Shown here: positions 32,880 to 45,380 of the stretch, one piece after another
Numbering within the stretch: the stretch's first letter is position 1
Layout: every line of letters starts with the position of its first letter
Assembly (NCBI RefSeq): GCF_011386835.1
Contig: NC_088795.1
Span: forward strand, 12,567,441-12,631,440
Origin: Chrysemys picta bellii
Taxonomy: Eukaryota; Chordata; Testudines; Emydidae
Direction of reading: 5' to 3'
Length of the DNA: 64,000 nt
Translations under genes and position numbers: made by a program
The notes under the pieces: generated by a model
The model's database searches: none
What the model was told of the DNA's origin: nothing
What the model saw: only the letters and a program-made list of their open reading frames with translations

Positions 32880-33618
32880 CAGTGGTTCCCAAACTGTAAC
32901 AACCCGTGAACCCCTTTCACTAAAATGTCAAGTCTCGTGAATCCCTGCCTAAAAATGAATATTTCCAGGGATTATCTCCTTTACCTGAGTATAAATCATA
33001 AAAAGCAGTGATCTTGGAAATATAAAATTTGTTTTTATGACACGCTTATTACACACTATTATTAATTATTTATCATTACAGTATTTTTATTACATTATGA
33101 AAACGGCAACACTCTTCCAAGATCTCACTTTCGTAGCTTGTATCACTTTGAATAAGACGTTATAAGACAAGGCTCTGATGTTTCATCAAGGACTATCAGA
33201 TGTGAAACAGCAGGAAGGTATTTAAGAAGTCAACTCAAAGACTTCCTCCTACACAAGCATTCAGGTCTTGAGCAGTCCAGGCAAACAACGCACGTTACAA
33301 CAAAGCTTAAACTTGTTCTTCATAATAATTTTAAAACAACACTAGCAGCCTATTTAACTTTAAAAACAGCAAAAAATATCCACCTCCCTTTCCATTTTGT
33401 AAAAGGAATCTTGGAGTTTAAATCTCCTCAGTGTGATAGATATGCTTGCTTTGATCTGCTTAGCTCTTGGACGTCCAGGGGCTCCGGACTGCTGAGCCCC
33501 TGCTGCCCGGGGTTCCTAGGGACAGTTCTGTCCACCATTCGGGAATTTTTTCCTGAGAACCCCTTGTAACATTTCACAAACCCCCAGGGGTTCACGAACC
33601 CCAGTTTGGGAACCACTG
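32880..33618. mobile_element. hAT non-autonomous element, 'CAGTGGTTCCCAAACT' family
   Basis: Ends CAGTGGTTCCCAAACT and AGTTTGGGAACCACTG are perfectly inverted. The 8-bp duplication is CACTAGGT/CACTAGGG. The 739-bp interior is mostly AT-rich, with no transposase. Shares termini with 60603-60935. Confidence 0.92.
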
Positions 33619-33828
33619 CACTAGGGTAAAACTGGTCTAAGTGAGAGGTGACTCAAATGCATGGCCTTTCACTTTTACTTTTTAAAAATTACTACTCTAT
33701 AATGTATTTATTGGGAAATTATCTACCTAAATGTCTTTTAAAATAAAGTCAAATTGTGCAGAGGACCAGGTGAAGGTAACTCAAAATATGGGAACTGTAA
33801 GTAGGAGAATAAATTTATGTACGATATG

Positions 33829-33949
33829 GACCAGATTTTTCAAAAGAGCTCAGCACATCGGGAGCATGTTGGGTGCTAAGCATGTTCAAAAAATAGGTCC
33901 TTATTTAGGGGTCTACATGGGAACTGAGCTCTTTTGAAAATCCCACCCT
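33829..33949. repeat. Imperfect palindrome
   Basis: GATTTTTCAAAAGAGCTCAG on the left pairs with CTGAGCTCTTTTGAAAATC on the right. Same family as 4105 and 60013. Confidence 0.6.
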
Positions 33950-36900
33950 AGCTGTAGAGGTTGAGCCCTTGAAAATCTCATTTCCCCTCACACTTCTATG
34001 TTGTTTTACATCAACTACTGCCACAAGATCCATTTTGTTTCTTTAACAAACTATTTCATTAGAAAAAAATGAATCCGGCTCTAACAGAGCATTTTGTCTG
34101 CAAACAAATTACATAATTTTAACCACAGACTTTACAAACATCAATTTATTTTTTCCTAGTGGAAAATCCAGGAAAAAATAGAAGGATTTGGCAAAACAGA
34201 AGATAGCTGACAGAAGCACACATTAAGAGAATCTTGATACAAATTCCGTCAGCCAGTGACTTGCTGAGGAATGAGAGTTAGGTTTTTGTATTTTAATTTT
34301 ATTTATTTGTGTGGGATTTTTAGAATTGATCACATTGGTCCTACCCTGTTCCCAATTAAGTCGGGGTTAAAACTGCACTTGCCTTCAATAGGCGCACAAT
34401 TAAGACAACACCGCGTAGCTCTGAAAAACCCATCCCTTACACTCCTTCCTGTACCTATCCAAGTTTAAAGAAAACTAGGTAAGAAATAACTATAGAGGGA
34501 GCCAGCGGGGAAAAACAAACCAACCACCCCTGAAATTTCAAGTGACAGCCTACAATTTAAAAAGTTTTCAATACATCACAGAAATCACTGATCTTTCCAG
34601 ACCAGAGAGCTGCGATTACTCCGTAAGTCAGCTGCTCAGTGACTGTGCCATCTCTCACCGCTTTTCTGCGACTATCTTCCAATAAAGAACTATTTTAAAA
34701 GAAATTCTCGGTTTTGAATCCATGTGATTCAAATGAATGCCTGTCTGTCATCCACTTCTCAATGGAGGCAGCAAGGGGATGAGATAGCTATTTCCTTTGA
34801 GGAACTGTCTTTGGCTTCAGTGGGACTTCCACATGGGGGAATGGTTACAACTCTGGACTCTTTTTGTGTAAACGACACAGTCCATCATCTCCTCTACTTA
34901 AAAAGCTTTTGCACTGGAAGGAACATGGTGTTTTGTAACATGCTGTATGGGACTGAGGCAGATGGGCTGGCTCTGCATAGCGGTGTAGGAGATGGACTGG
35001 GGTCTTTGACAACAATACACTGGGTGTTTGTTTTGTATAAGAACTGTTATGTGCAAACTGGGTTTAGGCAGTGGGCCTTTCATGTCACTGAGGGTAGTGA
35101 CCCAATGAATCAATTCTTGCTGTCAGAGAGAACCAAACCACCGAGCATGGATCCAGATTCAAATCTGAACTTGCCCCAGATTTAGAGGAGTCATTGGATT
35201 TGGTGTTCAGGTCTAGGTCAGTCCCTGCCAAAAGCTAGATAATTTTGGCATGCATGAGTCTACCAGGTCAGAAAGAATGACACAACTTTTCGAGCATGAT
35301 ATGGCTGCAGTTAAAGATTTTTATCAGCTTGTGGGAGTGCCAGTTAGAACCATGATATCAACTGGTGTGGTAACAAAATAGGCCCGATCAATTTAAAATG
35401 CCCTGAGGAACATACTCCATCATGGCAGGGAGAAACTTTTGCTCACATGCAGGTACCTCATTTGGTCACTTTTTGATAACTCTTTATGTAGTGATCAATT
35501 ACAGTGGTAATGATCAAACAAGAGAGAAGACACCCAGATTAATCCTTAGAGCAGAACTACTCTCAAAAATCCAAGCTGTTAACATCTAAAAAGTTGTATT
35601 AACAAGCTTGCCCAGATGCCAACACACTGAAGGCTAGTTTGTGTAATTTTCACAGAGCCTCTGTAAGGGGCAATACAGAGCTATGCTGCCCTTTGGGCTA
35701 GATGGGAGAGATTGTACCTTTTTCATTTTAACAGTTTATTTAGATGCTGTTATGGGCCAAACATCTAAATATGTGATCTTCTCACCTTACTTTCTTTGGG
35801 TTTCACAGCGTAAGAGCCACAAGTCCCTATAAACTTCTCCTGTATTCACACCCCAACCTAGTGGCAAAGAGCACTAAGTACCTATAATGTGACACAATTT
35901 CTGGCAATTCCAAAGCTACTCGCCTTTCCAGATGTGTATTGCGTTTCTGCTGAGCAGGCTCGTGCGTGTTCATAAGGCACTGTGGAATTCCCCAAAGGCT
36001 CTGGACGTTTATTTCCCTTCAGCGCTCTTTCCCCATCCCATCTCCACCTCCTTTCCCGCGGCATTTCCAGTCGCAGCTCTGTGATAACAACACTGCTCAA
36101 CAACACTGTTTTCTACAGATCAGTTGGCAGCTGGACTTGTGGCACCGTGGTTTCTTTGCAACACAGGAAGTTATGCTAGCACGGGATGTCGATAGTCTTA
36201 TTGCGCAAATCCATGTAAGTCAAGTGTAACAATTTTGTATTTAATGAGGTCATTGTTAACAAGAAAGGTGACAGCATGGAAATATGTGCTACCTCTTTAT
36301 ACTTCTATCACCCCCCCCCCCCCCCCCATTGCATGTAGGTGCCCCTTAAAATGATAGGAAATATGACACTAATCTATTATTCCCAGAATTCTAGATGGAA
36401 GGAAGAGGGGAATGATATGAAATGGGAGCACATGCCATAGGTCGAAGGTAACCTGCTCTGCCCAGAGCTACTGCCAGGGCATTTTAGCCACTGAAATGGG
36501 CCCAGACATTGAAGACACCTTTATATTGTTAGGCAACAATCCTCGCCTAAGTTGAAATCATAAGCTCAGGCCAAGACTGGGGCTCCCACTCTTTGTCCTT
36601 GTAGGGGCGGGTCACTGCAAAGGAATAGGCTGGGTGTGTAGAGAAGAAATGCCACAGGCCTATTCTATATTGGTCTGGGCGTATAATGTAGCAAAATGGC
36701 ATTCTGTGGGCAAGTTAATAATAGAAAGGCAAGGGAGGTGTCATTTGGTTCGTAAAAATCTACAGAATCCTAATTTCAGTAGTGTTGGAGCGGGATTCAC
36801 TGCCCCCTCAGCTCCAGGTCCTCCATCACTTGGAAATTTTGATAATACAGCATTGTCAGAAATGGATTTGAGTCGGATGTCATTCAAAAGCCCTTTCTCC

Positions 36901-36985
36901 CACAAATACAATGGTACCAAATGTGACAAAGCTAGAACAATTATAAAGATACATGTTGGAGAAAATGTTTAAAAACCAACTTTTT
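33950..36985. other. No recognisable gene; C17 tract at 36311-36327
   Basis: The 153-aa frame at 34724-35185 (plus) and shorter frames near 36000 and 36700 contain no recognisable domain. A run of 17 C lies at 36311-36327. Confidence 0.4.
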
Positions 36986-36989
36986 TAAA

Positions 36990-38565
36990 CCCTACTTTAA
37001 CACAGGGATGCATTTATGACCTGGAAAGACGTTGATCTTTGGCAGTCCCAGGGAAGTTAGCCTTGACATGTAGGACTGAAAACATTCATCAAAGCCCTCA
37101 TCGGTGTCGTCTCTGTCTAGGGCACCACGGCTACACATGTCATACTGAGCATCATCCACGCCGCACTCACACATCTCCATGCAAGGCAGGCTGCTGACCA
37201 AACAGGGTGGTGAGCCTATGCTCTCTGTACATGAGTATCAGACTAGCTGAAGGATTGATTCAGGAGACCCACCCATGCCTGAGAGGGAAGGGCAGTTTTG
37301 GATGCATTTGATCATCCCAGAGCCATTCCGTTGCTTGATAATTTTCCCTCTTGATAGCAGGTATCAATGCAGCTTTTGTTTGGTGATAATTTTTCTGAGC
37401 AAATTGAGTGATCCCTGGGGATAATAGATATGATTGGGAGGATGCATACATGGATCATTTGCTCTGGCACCTTCAGTAATGCCGAATTAAAGGCAGACCA
37501 TGTTGGAATGTACCTATCTCCTGAAATAGTGTGGTACGGTGTGTCCTGGGTGTCTGGATCATTTCAGAGTACATCTTCTATCTTCTCAGCTGAAGACATA
37601 ATCAATTATTTTTTTCCCCTCTGGAGTCTGTTATCTGCCACGCAAAATATAAATCTACCCTTGAGGAGGCCTGGGGGGAACGTACCACCCTTCATTCAGT
37701 TCCATGCAAGTGAAGAACCTCATTTGCAAGTGCAGTCTCTAGGCTAAGTAGTTGGCTGTAGTCAATGGAGGAGCCAATGCGGTGCATAAGCTGCATGTGG
37801 AATTTGCTACTGTTTTTTAAATGAATTGTTAAGCCAACAGCCACTTGTAGTGATAGATTACTCACGCTGCACAGTTCTGTATGTGTTGGAAATCTGCCTT
37901 TTCTCTCAAGCACTTGTACATGAGCTTTGTGATAAAACAGGAGCCTTGTACTCTACTTGCTGGTGCTGAAGTCACTGTGACCACGCATGAACCACTTGAA
38001 GTAGTAGTACAGGTCATGCATTATTATGTTTTCAGCTTCGGATCCCTGAAACTTCTACATACTGCAGGACAAAATGGTTTTCTGTAAAAAAATAAATTAA
38101 ATTTTTAGCAGCTGCAAACAGAATCTTCATATCACTGTTGACATCAGTTCTTTCTTCTGCCTTTGATAGGGCCATGGCTTTTTCAGTTTTTAAGTATATG
38201 GGCTGGGAATCACTTCATGATGGGACTGCTAAAAATTACATCCATATCCCACAGCTCATCTTCAGTAAGTGCTGTAAGAGCCTTTCTGCTCAGCATTTGT
38301 TCCTCTTCAACCCCATTCAAAGCACATACTTCTCTGTACTTAGCCTCTGCATTGGCCATCACCTCCACGCTCCGGTCCATTAGATTATGAACTCCAGTGG
38401 AGGTGCACAGTTTGCAGTAGTAAAATCAGTATTTGTTTCTGTTGCTTTTGATGCAACCTGTGACCTACATTCTTGCTGTAACACTCAGTGTGAAACGCAG
38501 CGTCATATGCATGGGCATCTTTTGGGTCAGTGCACCCATTTAGCTTGATGTTCCATGCAACGTTC
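36990..38565 (-). pseudogene. Decayed coding region of an uncharacterised multiplied protein family
   Basis: Several minus-strand segments look once-coding, in changing frames. At 38528-38478 it reads DPKDAHAYDAAFHTECY. At 38370-38218, 51 codons stay open with ANAEAKYREVCALNGVEEEQ and KALTALTEDELWDMDV. At 37913-37692 it reads LSLQVAVGLTIHLKNSSKFH followed by LMHRIGSSIDYSQLLSLETA. Near 37660-37640 there is FCVADN. At 37201-36992 a Cys-rich stretch PCMEMCECGVDDAQYDMC occurs. A possible acceptor TTTTTTTACAG (near 38085) suggests former introns. The order recalls long proteins multiplied in fish, cnidarian and amphibian genomes, perhaps transposon-derived; that is from memory and I cannot name the family. 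Stops and frameshifts between segments make it non-functional. Confidence 0.5.
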
Positions 38566-38613
38566 TCACTAAGAGTGACTGATTTATACAGTTTTTTTCA
38601 CTTGTCATATGTG

Positions 38614-38730
38614 TAGGGTTGCCAACCCTCCAGGATTGTCCTGTAGTCTCCAGAAATTAAAGATGAATCTTTAAAGATTGTCATGTGATGTAATCTCCAG
38701 GAATATGTCCAACCAGAATTAGTAACCCTA
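38614..38730. mobile_element. Short MITE, 'TAGGGTTGCCAACCCTCC' family
   Basis: Starts TAGGGTTGCCAACCCTCCAG and ends GTCCAACCAGAATTAGTAAC, then CCTA. The inverted relation of the ends is imperfect and the flanks CATATGTG/TTTAGGTG are weak as an 8-bp duplication. Confidence 0.55.
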
Positions 38731-39590
38731 TTTAGGTGTTAAAACTGTGCTTAATGGATGCCCTTGGGTTTACCACAGAAGAAGCAGGTGTTCTTCTAGA
38801 AACTTATGCCACGAAACCTAGTCTAGGGTGAGTCTCGTCCCCACTGGCACTTGTCCCAGCATCTTCAATCTTCTTCCTGATGCTCAATATACTCCCTCTC
38901 CAACCTTGCCAAATTCAGTTTGTGGGTGCAATTCTTATAGTATGGAAAGTGCCACCAAGCATTGTATTTAACCAGATCTTCCCAGGTGGTATTCTCCAAA
39001 AATTCAGCTAATAATCAGTACTCTTTATCCCCCCATTGATGCCTAAAAATGATCAAGACCAAAGTATAGACAAGGATTTTGCAATAAATTGTTTTGGGAT
39101 TGTAATTAATTACGATGTGTAATGTATGTTATGTAACTATGTGCGTGCCATTTGTATTCCAGTAATTTCTGGCTGGATCCTGATATCTTAACCAATGCGT
39201 CATTACAACTCCTTTGGCATCATAAACAAAGTTGCTAACTAATATCACTGAATCACTTCTTTTTTGCTGATGATGGGGAAACTAAATTGAAACACTTCTT
39301 CCATTTAGAGTAATCTGTAACATTAACAAAATCAATCACGTATCATGTTCTGAGCATTAACTGATAAAACAGTAGTGTCAGTCAAGGGACGCAATTTAAC
39401 TTTGAGGGCTGCATGTTTGACATGCTTGTGTTAAAAGATAATTTTATAAAGTTGACTTTTAAACATTTTCTCCTATATATATGTTCTAGATTTGTCATCT
39501 TTTGGTACTGTTGCGTTTGTGGAAGAAAGGGTTTTCAGATTCTACTGTAATCTGGAGTTACAAACGCCATGGGAATGGAGGTTGTTCGTA
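38731..39590. other. No recognisable gene
   Basis: AT-rich and unassigned. Confidence 0.35.
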
Positions 39591-40475
39591 ACAGGTCTGT
39601 CTCCCAAGATCTGTGAGAGTAAAGGATCATCTTTCAGTGTTACTCTCACAGATCTTGGGAGACAGACCTGTCCTCGCTTACAGACAACCCCCCAACCTAA
39701 AGCAAATACTCACCAGCAACCACACATCACTGAACAAAACCACTGACCCAGGAACCTATCCTTGTAACAAAGCCCGATGCCAACTCTGTCCACATATCTA
39801 TTCAAGTGACATCATCATAGGACCTAATCACATCAGCCATACCATCAGGGGCTCGTTCACCTGCACATCTACCAATGTGATATATGCCATCATGTGCCAG
39901 CAATGCCCCTCTGCCTTGTACATTGGCCAAACCGGACAGTCTCTACGCAAAAGAATTAATAGACACAAATCTGACATCAGGAATCATAATACTCAAAAAC
40001 CAGTGGGAGAACACTTTAACCTGTCTGGCCATTCAATGTCAGACCTGCGGGTGGCTATCTTACAACAGAAAAACTTCAAAAACAGACTCCAATGAGAGAC
40101 TGCTGAGCTGGAATTGATATGCAAACTAGACACAATCAACTCAGGATTGAATAAGGACTGGGAATGGCTGAGCCATTACAAACATTGAATCTATCTCCCC
40201 TTGTAAGTATTCTCACACTTCTTATCAAACTGTCTGTACTGGGCTATCTTGATTATCACTTCAAAAGTTTTTTTCTCTTACTTAATTGGCCTCTCAGAGG
40301 TGGTAAGACAACTCCCACCTGTTCATGCTCTCTGTATGTGTGTATATATATCTCTTCAATATTTATTCCACTCTATATGCATCCGAGGAAGTGGGCTGTA
40401 GTCCACAAAAGCTTATGCTCTAATAAATTTGTTAGTCTCTAAGGTGCCACAAGTACTCCTGTTCTTTTTGTATTA
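39591..40475 (+). mobile_element. Penelope-like element, 5'-inverted and truncated copy
   Basis: It begins with a perfect 32-bp inverted repeat (39591-39622 and 39640-39671; ACAGGTCTGTCTCCCAAGAT) around an 17-bp spacer. It then runs through the GIY-YIG endonuclease frame and the 3' tail (CTTATGCTCTAATAAATTTG, AAGGTGCCACAAGTACTCCT). The left arm is the reverse complement of the sequence directly following in the element, as in twin-priming-type 5' inversions. Confidence 0.85.
39613..40095 (+). pseudogene. GIY-YIG endonuclease fragment of the Penelope-like element
   Basis: 160-residue open frame with CQLCPHIYSSDIIIGPNHIS, IYAIMCQQCPSALYIGQTGQ and SLRKRINRHKSDIRNH: the GIY-YIG core with an intervening Cys pair. 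A TGA at 40093-40095 ends the frame where the copy at 1427-1957 has a Cys codon (TGT). Matching residues continue beyond the stop to about 40185. No RT domain is present, so the fragment is inactive. Confidence 0.75.
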
Positions 40476-41116
40476 TCAAAGTTTCCACCAATTGGAGGAC
40501 CTGGAGCTGAGGGGGCAGCAAGCCCCCCTTGCCATGCCACAGAGCTTAATACCATTGAAGATACAATTCTGCAGATTTTTACAAAACAAATGACACCTCT
40601 CTTTTATCATTCATGTGCCCACAAAATTACACATGCTTCCAGACTCATGGGCTGACGTCTGCTCTGGTATAAATTGACTAATTGCAATTAGGATTGAATC
40701 TGGCAATGTTTCAAATGTAAGATGGTTGATTGGACCTGGAACTTTGTTCATATAAAATAATTTTTCACATGCATTTTACCCGTATAAGTAGTTAAGCTTT
40801 GAAGAGAAGTGTTGTGAAAACAAGAAAAGGTGAATACAACACAGCTGTGAACATTTCTGTACCGTATGAATGCAACAAAATGTAGCCAGTCGAAGGAGTT
40901 GCAGTGCTACTGCATTCATGCTCAGCAGCACTGCAGTAAATGGGCATCGGGGAAAAAAAACACTGGACTCACAGTGGTTGAGGATTAAGAAACATCACCT
41001 CGGAGTGCATGCAGCATGGGAGTGCAAGGTTTAGCCAGTTCTAACCAACCTCTGAGTAACTACCAAAACCAGAGAGTACAACCTGTTGGACTGAGAGAGA
41101 CTCGTCTGCTGAGTAA
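40476..41116. other. No recognisable gene
   Basis: Unassigned. Confidence 0.4.
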
Positions 41117-41124
41117 GTGAAACA

Positions 41125-41843
41125 CAGCGGTTCTCAAGCTTCATTGCACCGTGACCCACAGGTGCTGACTTTTCGAAGTGCTGGGGGGGTGATCAAACCC
41201 CAGCTCCACCCCTTCCCCCAACATCCCACCCCACCCCGGCTCTTCCCGCCCCCACTCCACCCCCGCCCTGCCTCTTCCCGCCCCCTCTCCCGAGCGTGCC
41301 ACATCCTCGCTCCTCCCCCTCCCTCCCAGCCTCCAAAAACAGCTGTTCACAGCGGGCAGAAGGTGCGGAGAAGGACGGGGAGGTGCTGATCCACGGGGCC
41401 TGCGGGTGGGAGGCACTGGGGTGGGGGAGAGGTGCTGATGCGGGGGCTGCTGGTGGGTGCTAAGCACCCACCATTTTTTCTCCATGAGTGCTCCAGCCCC
41501 GGAGCACCCACTGAGTCGCCGCCTATGCCATGGCCCCCTTCTGACAACACACATTACTACACAACCCCAGGCGGGGAACCAAAGCCTGAACCCTCCGCTG
41601 GGGGGCCAAAGCAAAAGCCCAAGGGCTTCAGCCCTAGGCAGGGGGCCTGTAACCTGAGCCCCGCCACCAAGGGCTAAAGCCAAAGCCTGACGTTTGCCGC
41701 CCAGGGCTTCAGCTTTGGCTCTGGGCAGTGGAGCTTGGGCTTCGGCCCCGGGCCCCAGCAAGTCTAGCACCAGCCCTGACAACCACATTAAAACGGGGTT
41801 GTGATCCACTTTGGGGTCCCGACTCACAGTTTGAGAACCCCTG
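41125..41843. mobile_element. hAT non-autonomous element, 'CAGCGGTTCTCAAGC' family, host of a nested hAT
   Basis: Left end CAGCGGTTCTCAAGC and right end GTTTGAGAACCCCTG are inverted; internal GACCC and GGGTCCCGACTCACAG match the family's 'deviating from GTGACCC' ends. The flanks GTGAAACA/GCTAACAA match poorly, so the duplication has decayed. The nested element at 41157-41527 is inserted near its left end. Confidence 0.75.
41157..41527 (-). mobile_element. Nested hAT element, 'CATAGGCGGCGACT' family
   Basis: Opposite-orientation relative of 31585-31980. The right end reads GGAGCACCCACTGAGTCGCC then GCCTATG; the left end is CACAGGTGCTGACTTTTC. The flanks CCGTGACC/CCATGGCC are a degraded 8-bp duplication inside the outer hAT. 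The 241-aa minus-strand frame at 41866-41141 spans both elements and is a composition artefact. Confidence 0.75.
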
Positions 41844-41851
41844 GCTAACAA

Positions 41852-44800
41852 ACTAAGGCAAAACACTCAGAAGTAGTGATCAATTACTTACTAGGGGAAG
41901 CTCATCAGGACAATTTCATTATAGTTGCTTCCAGCAATACAGTTTCTGCCTCCCTTTATTATACAAACTTACTTATAACTTTTTGGTTTTTCTCATACAT
42001 ATGTTTTAGTCTCTTATTTCCATGTCAACTCTCCTCCCTGTTCAGTACAGGTTTAGTGTTACTTCAAACCAGTCTTTTCTAGCTTTTTAGCTACTTCCCT
42101 TTATTTTCCTCACAAACATGATTACTCTGCAATTTCTTACACACATGCAGTCCTGCTTATGCATATGCTGTTAAACGTTCTCAGAACAGATTCTTAAAAT
42201 TCACAGCCGGCTTCTATCAGGCCTAAATATTCATCCACTCCCCACACAAACCCCATATAAGGTCCTAGACTGATAGTTTTCTAATCTGATCAGAAGTTAT
42301 GATTGAGGGCATGGTTCTGCTGTGGGGGTCCTTAAACAGGGACACTTGAGGAGTCTGGAGCAGCCCCAGGAGGGATTCTGGTGTTAACATCACCCTGGTA
42401 AGCAGGTTTGAACAAGGTCTGAGGCGGGATACAGAGACCTCAACCTGCAAACACACCATTAAAAATCCTTTAAACACTTTGTTAAAGATGCAGGGGGTGG
42501 ACAGTTAGAGCATTTGAAATGTAAAGGACTAAATAGGGCTTTAATTTTTAACAACATCCCATGTTCCCATTTCCTTTAGCGGGAGGGAGCTTTTTAGAAA
42601 AATCTACCCTGCCCCCTTGCCTAACAGTCTTCTGGATAGTTGTCAAGGATGATAACAATAATTGTCCTTTTGGGGAAAAGAGACGTTAGATGAAGTGGGC
42701 TGGAACTGCTGTTATTTAAGTCCAATCCTGTTTCCCAGAAGACAAAACAAGACAGACAAACACAACCGGGGAAAGAAAAGACTAGCAAGAGAGAAAATGC
42801 AGCTTCTGTCTGGTGCTGGCTCTCTCTCACTTTCAGCCTTCCTATTGGAAAAACATGGCACAACACGTCTTATCAGCCCCCTGGGAACTGACAAACTCAG
42901 ACTAGCATTGGGCTGTCAAGAGCATTGCTTTTAGCTGCCTTTCTGGTCACAAGCTTACAGTAGCATTGCAAGCAATGCAGTCTTGGCTGGCTAAGCCAGG
43001 CTCTCTTGAGACAGAAGGGAAAAGAGTAGATAGGAAAGAGAAGAAATCAGGTAAGGAAGGAAAAGGACATAATGGAGGGGAGGGGGCAGTAGCACAGAGA
43101 TCAAAGACAGTCGCATATCCCAGGCGGTTGGGATTTAACCGGAGGTGGTGATATCTTGGTTTCTCTCTCTGGCCCGGTCTCATCAGGACATCTCTCAGGA
43201 TCAGGACAACGAAGGCACAGTGGTACCACGGTGGATCCCATGGTCTCAGGAGACAGTGGGGTGGCAGCCATAAAGTGAAGCTCGCGCCTTCTCCTTTTCT
43301 CCCAGTAAGCCAGTGATGCGTCATCCATCCAGTGCCCCCACCACCACCACCAAAAAGGGGGGGATGGGTGGAATAGCCCATCCCCTTCGTTATTTTGTTC
43401 ACCAAATAGACCTAATTTCTGACACTCCAATTTTGGTCCATTGACATCTTGGGCCCATGCTTCTCTTGTTTGAGACGTTCTCTTAATACAGTCCTGGGGT
43501 TATATCAGTAGGCCTCTTTGAACTAATTCAGTCTCTCTGTCTCCCTTTTGCAACTTTTTCTCTCAACATTTATCATTGTGTAAAATGTTGTGTAAAAGAG
43601 TTACATTTTGTAAACTCTTCTCTGCTTTCCCACAGTGCAGCTCCCAATTTAGGCTAAATGTGTAGGCCCAATCATTACAACAGTGGGCCTTCAAAAGGCA
43701 GTCACGGGTAGATGAGGGCCTGACTCCCCTTAAACAGCCAAGTCACCCCATGACAAACATCTTGGAGGAAATGTTTTCTTGCCATTGCGCTTGTCTTCTC
43801 TTTTTCTCTTCTTCATTTCTTGGCCGTTTCTGCTGCTCTAGCAGATTTCAAACCCCAGAGAGCTGTTCACACCCGTCTGCCCTCTTGAGAACTAATCTTT
43901 AAACCCTGCCAGCTTTTATAACTCTGTTCATAATTCAATCCTTTCTTTCCTGCACGTTGTAAACAAACTATTGCCCAAAGATCCACATTGGGAGGGTAAC
44001 AATAGTCTGGCAAAGGGTGTCCTATGACAAAAAGATAATGATGATGCAACCTCCAGCAACTTTCTCTCATTTTTAGTTACTTAAGGCTTGTTCACTCTCT
44101 CTGAGGGCCACCGCTCATGTGCCCCTGGGTCAGAACATCTTGATCTAAGTCCACGACTGCACATGGAAATATAAGGAGCACTTGGCAGATGGCTGAAGAG
44201 ATATGTGGATGACAGCCTTGTGGATTTGCACCCAGTGTTGACAGTGCACCCAAGCAGTCAGTTAACTGATTTTGCAAGCCCAAATGCGTGTTGTAACAGT
44301 GGAGTTCACACTCTTAAACCTCTTAGTATTTTCTAAAGGATTAAGAAAAAGGCATTGTTGGAAAGGAATTCTGAGTGTGGAATTGTCTCAGATTTCAAGA
44401 ACCTGCAATTAACCCGTCAAGACTCGTTAATAAGGTAAATATCTGTCATTTTTGCAAACATGACCACTCTGATCAAAATCGAGCACTTATAGTCCTGCGT
44501 CATCATGGCCTGAGGTTCTTGTCTTTGAACTTAGACACATGCACTGGAAGGTGTTTGTTAAGACAATTGAAGTAGAAGCGATTCTCAAATTCCTGGTTAG
44601 GAATATGGGGCAGGGCAGTGGAGGAGGGTAGGAGGTCATTTATACCTGACATACAGTAGCACTATCTCTCTGTGTAGTAACCATGTCTGAATCCAGATGA
44701 ATTTTATCACAGACTGTCTAGATATTCACAAAATACACAACAATTGCTCTTTCTAGGACCTTGCCCAAATTAAACCAAGTTCAAACTGGCCTGTAAGTGT

Positions 44801-45270
44801 CACACTTTCATCAGTGCCCCAACCTGAACTCCATTTATGCACATGCAACTTTGTGTGCACAACCATTTACATGTGCAGTTTTTTCCATGTCCTATCACAC
44901 ACACAACACGCTGATAGAATTTCCATGCAGAAAACCCATTTTCTCTCCGTTTGGGTGAGCAATCAGCTCTATCGCTTGTGTTTTGCAACAATGCGCCAAA
45001 AACAGAACACGCAGATCGTGTGCACAAATAGAATTCCCATTTTGAAAAATTGGGCCTGTATGTAAAACATAAAATAGCTGGGTCTAGCAATGTTCTCATG
45101 AACAGACGCCTCATCAGCCTCTCTTTTAAACCATAAAAACATGGTCCGTCAGTGATGACAGTTGTGGTTAAGCAAGCAGGTGTTAACACTTCCCAACATT
45201 TCCAAGAGAATTGTTTGCGACAAGGATCAGAGACGTTCAAAACGTTCATAACAAAGCCCAAAAACCGAAC
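41852..45270. other. No recognisable gene
   Basis: Long intergenic stretch. The 152-aa (43405-42947, minus) and other frames show no domain. No clear repeat except short low-complexity tracts such as a (CCA)n near 43340. Confidence 0.4.
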
Positions 45271-45274
45271 CCAG

Positions 45275-45378
45275 GAGTTGCCATATTGGATCGGACCTGA
45301 GGCCCACCTAATCCAGGCTCCTGTCAGACAGTGGCCAGCTGCCAGAAGCTTCAGAAGATGGTATGAGAACCCCACAGT
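45275..45378 (-). mobile_element. CR1-like LINE fragment, diverged
   Basis: CCATATTGGATCGGACCTGA, TAATCCAGGCTCCTGTCAGA and CAGTGGCCAGCTGCCAGAAG are a diverged relative of 11650-11910. It abuts the Harbinger MITE at 45381. Confidence 0.5.
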
Positions 45379-45380
45379 TA

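Noticed and set aside
34724..35185. 153-aa plus-strand frame
   Set aside because: No recognisable domain, no signal peptide, no splice-bounded neighbours.
41141..41866. 241-aa minus-strand open frame
   Set aside because: It spans two nested hAT elements and is C/G-rich with no domain; open by composition.
44800..45375. 191-aa minus-strand frame, Cys-rich
   Set aside because: Its N-terminal end lies in a CR1-like fragment and no domain or splice context is seen; probably chance.
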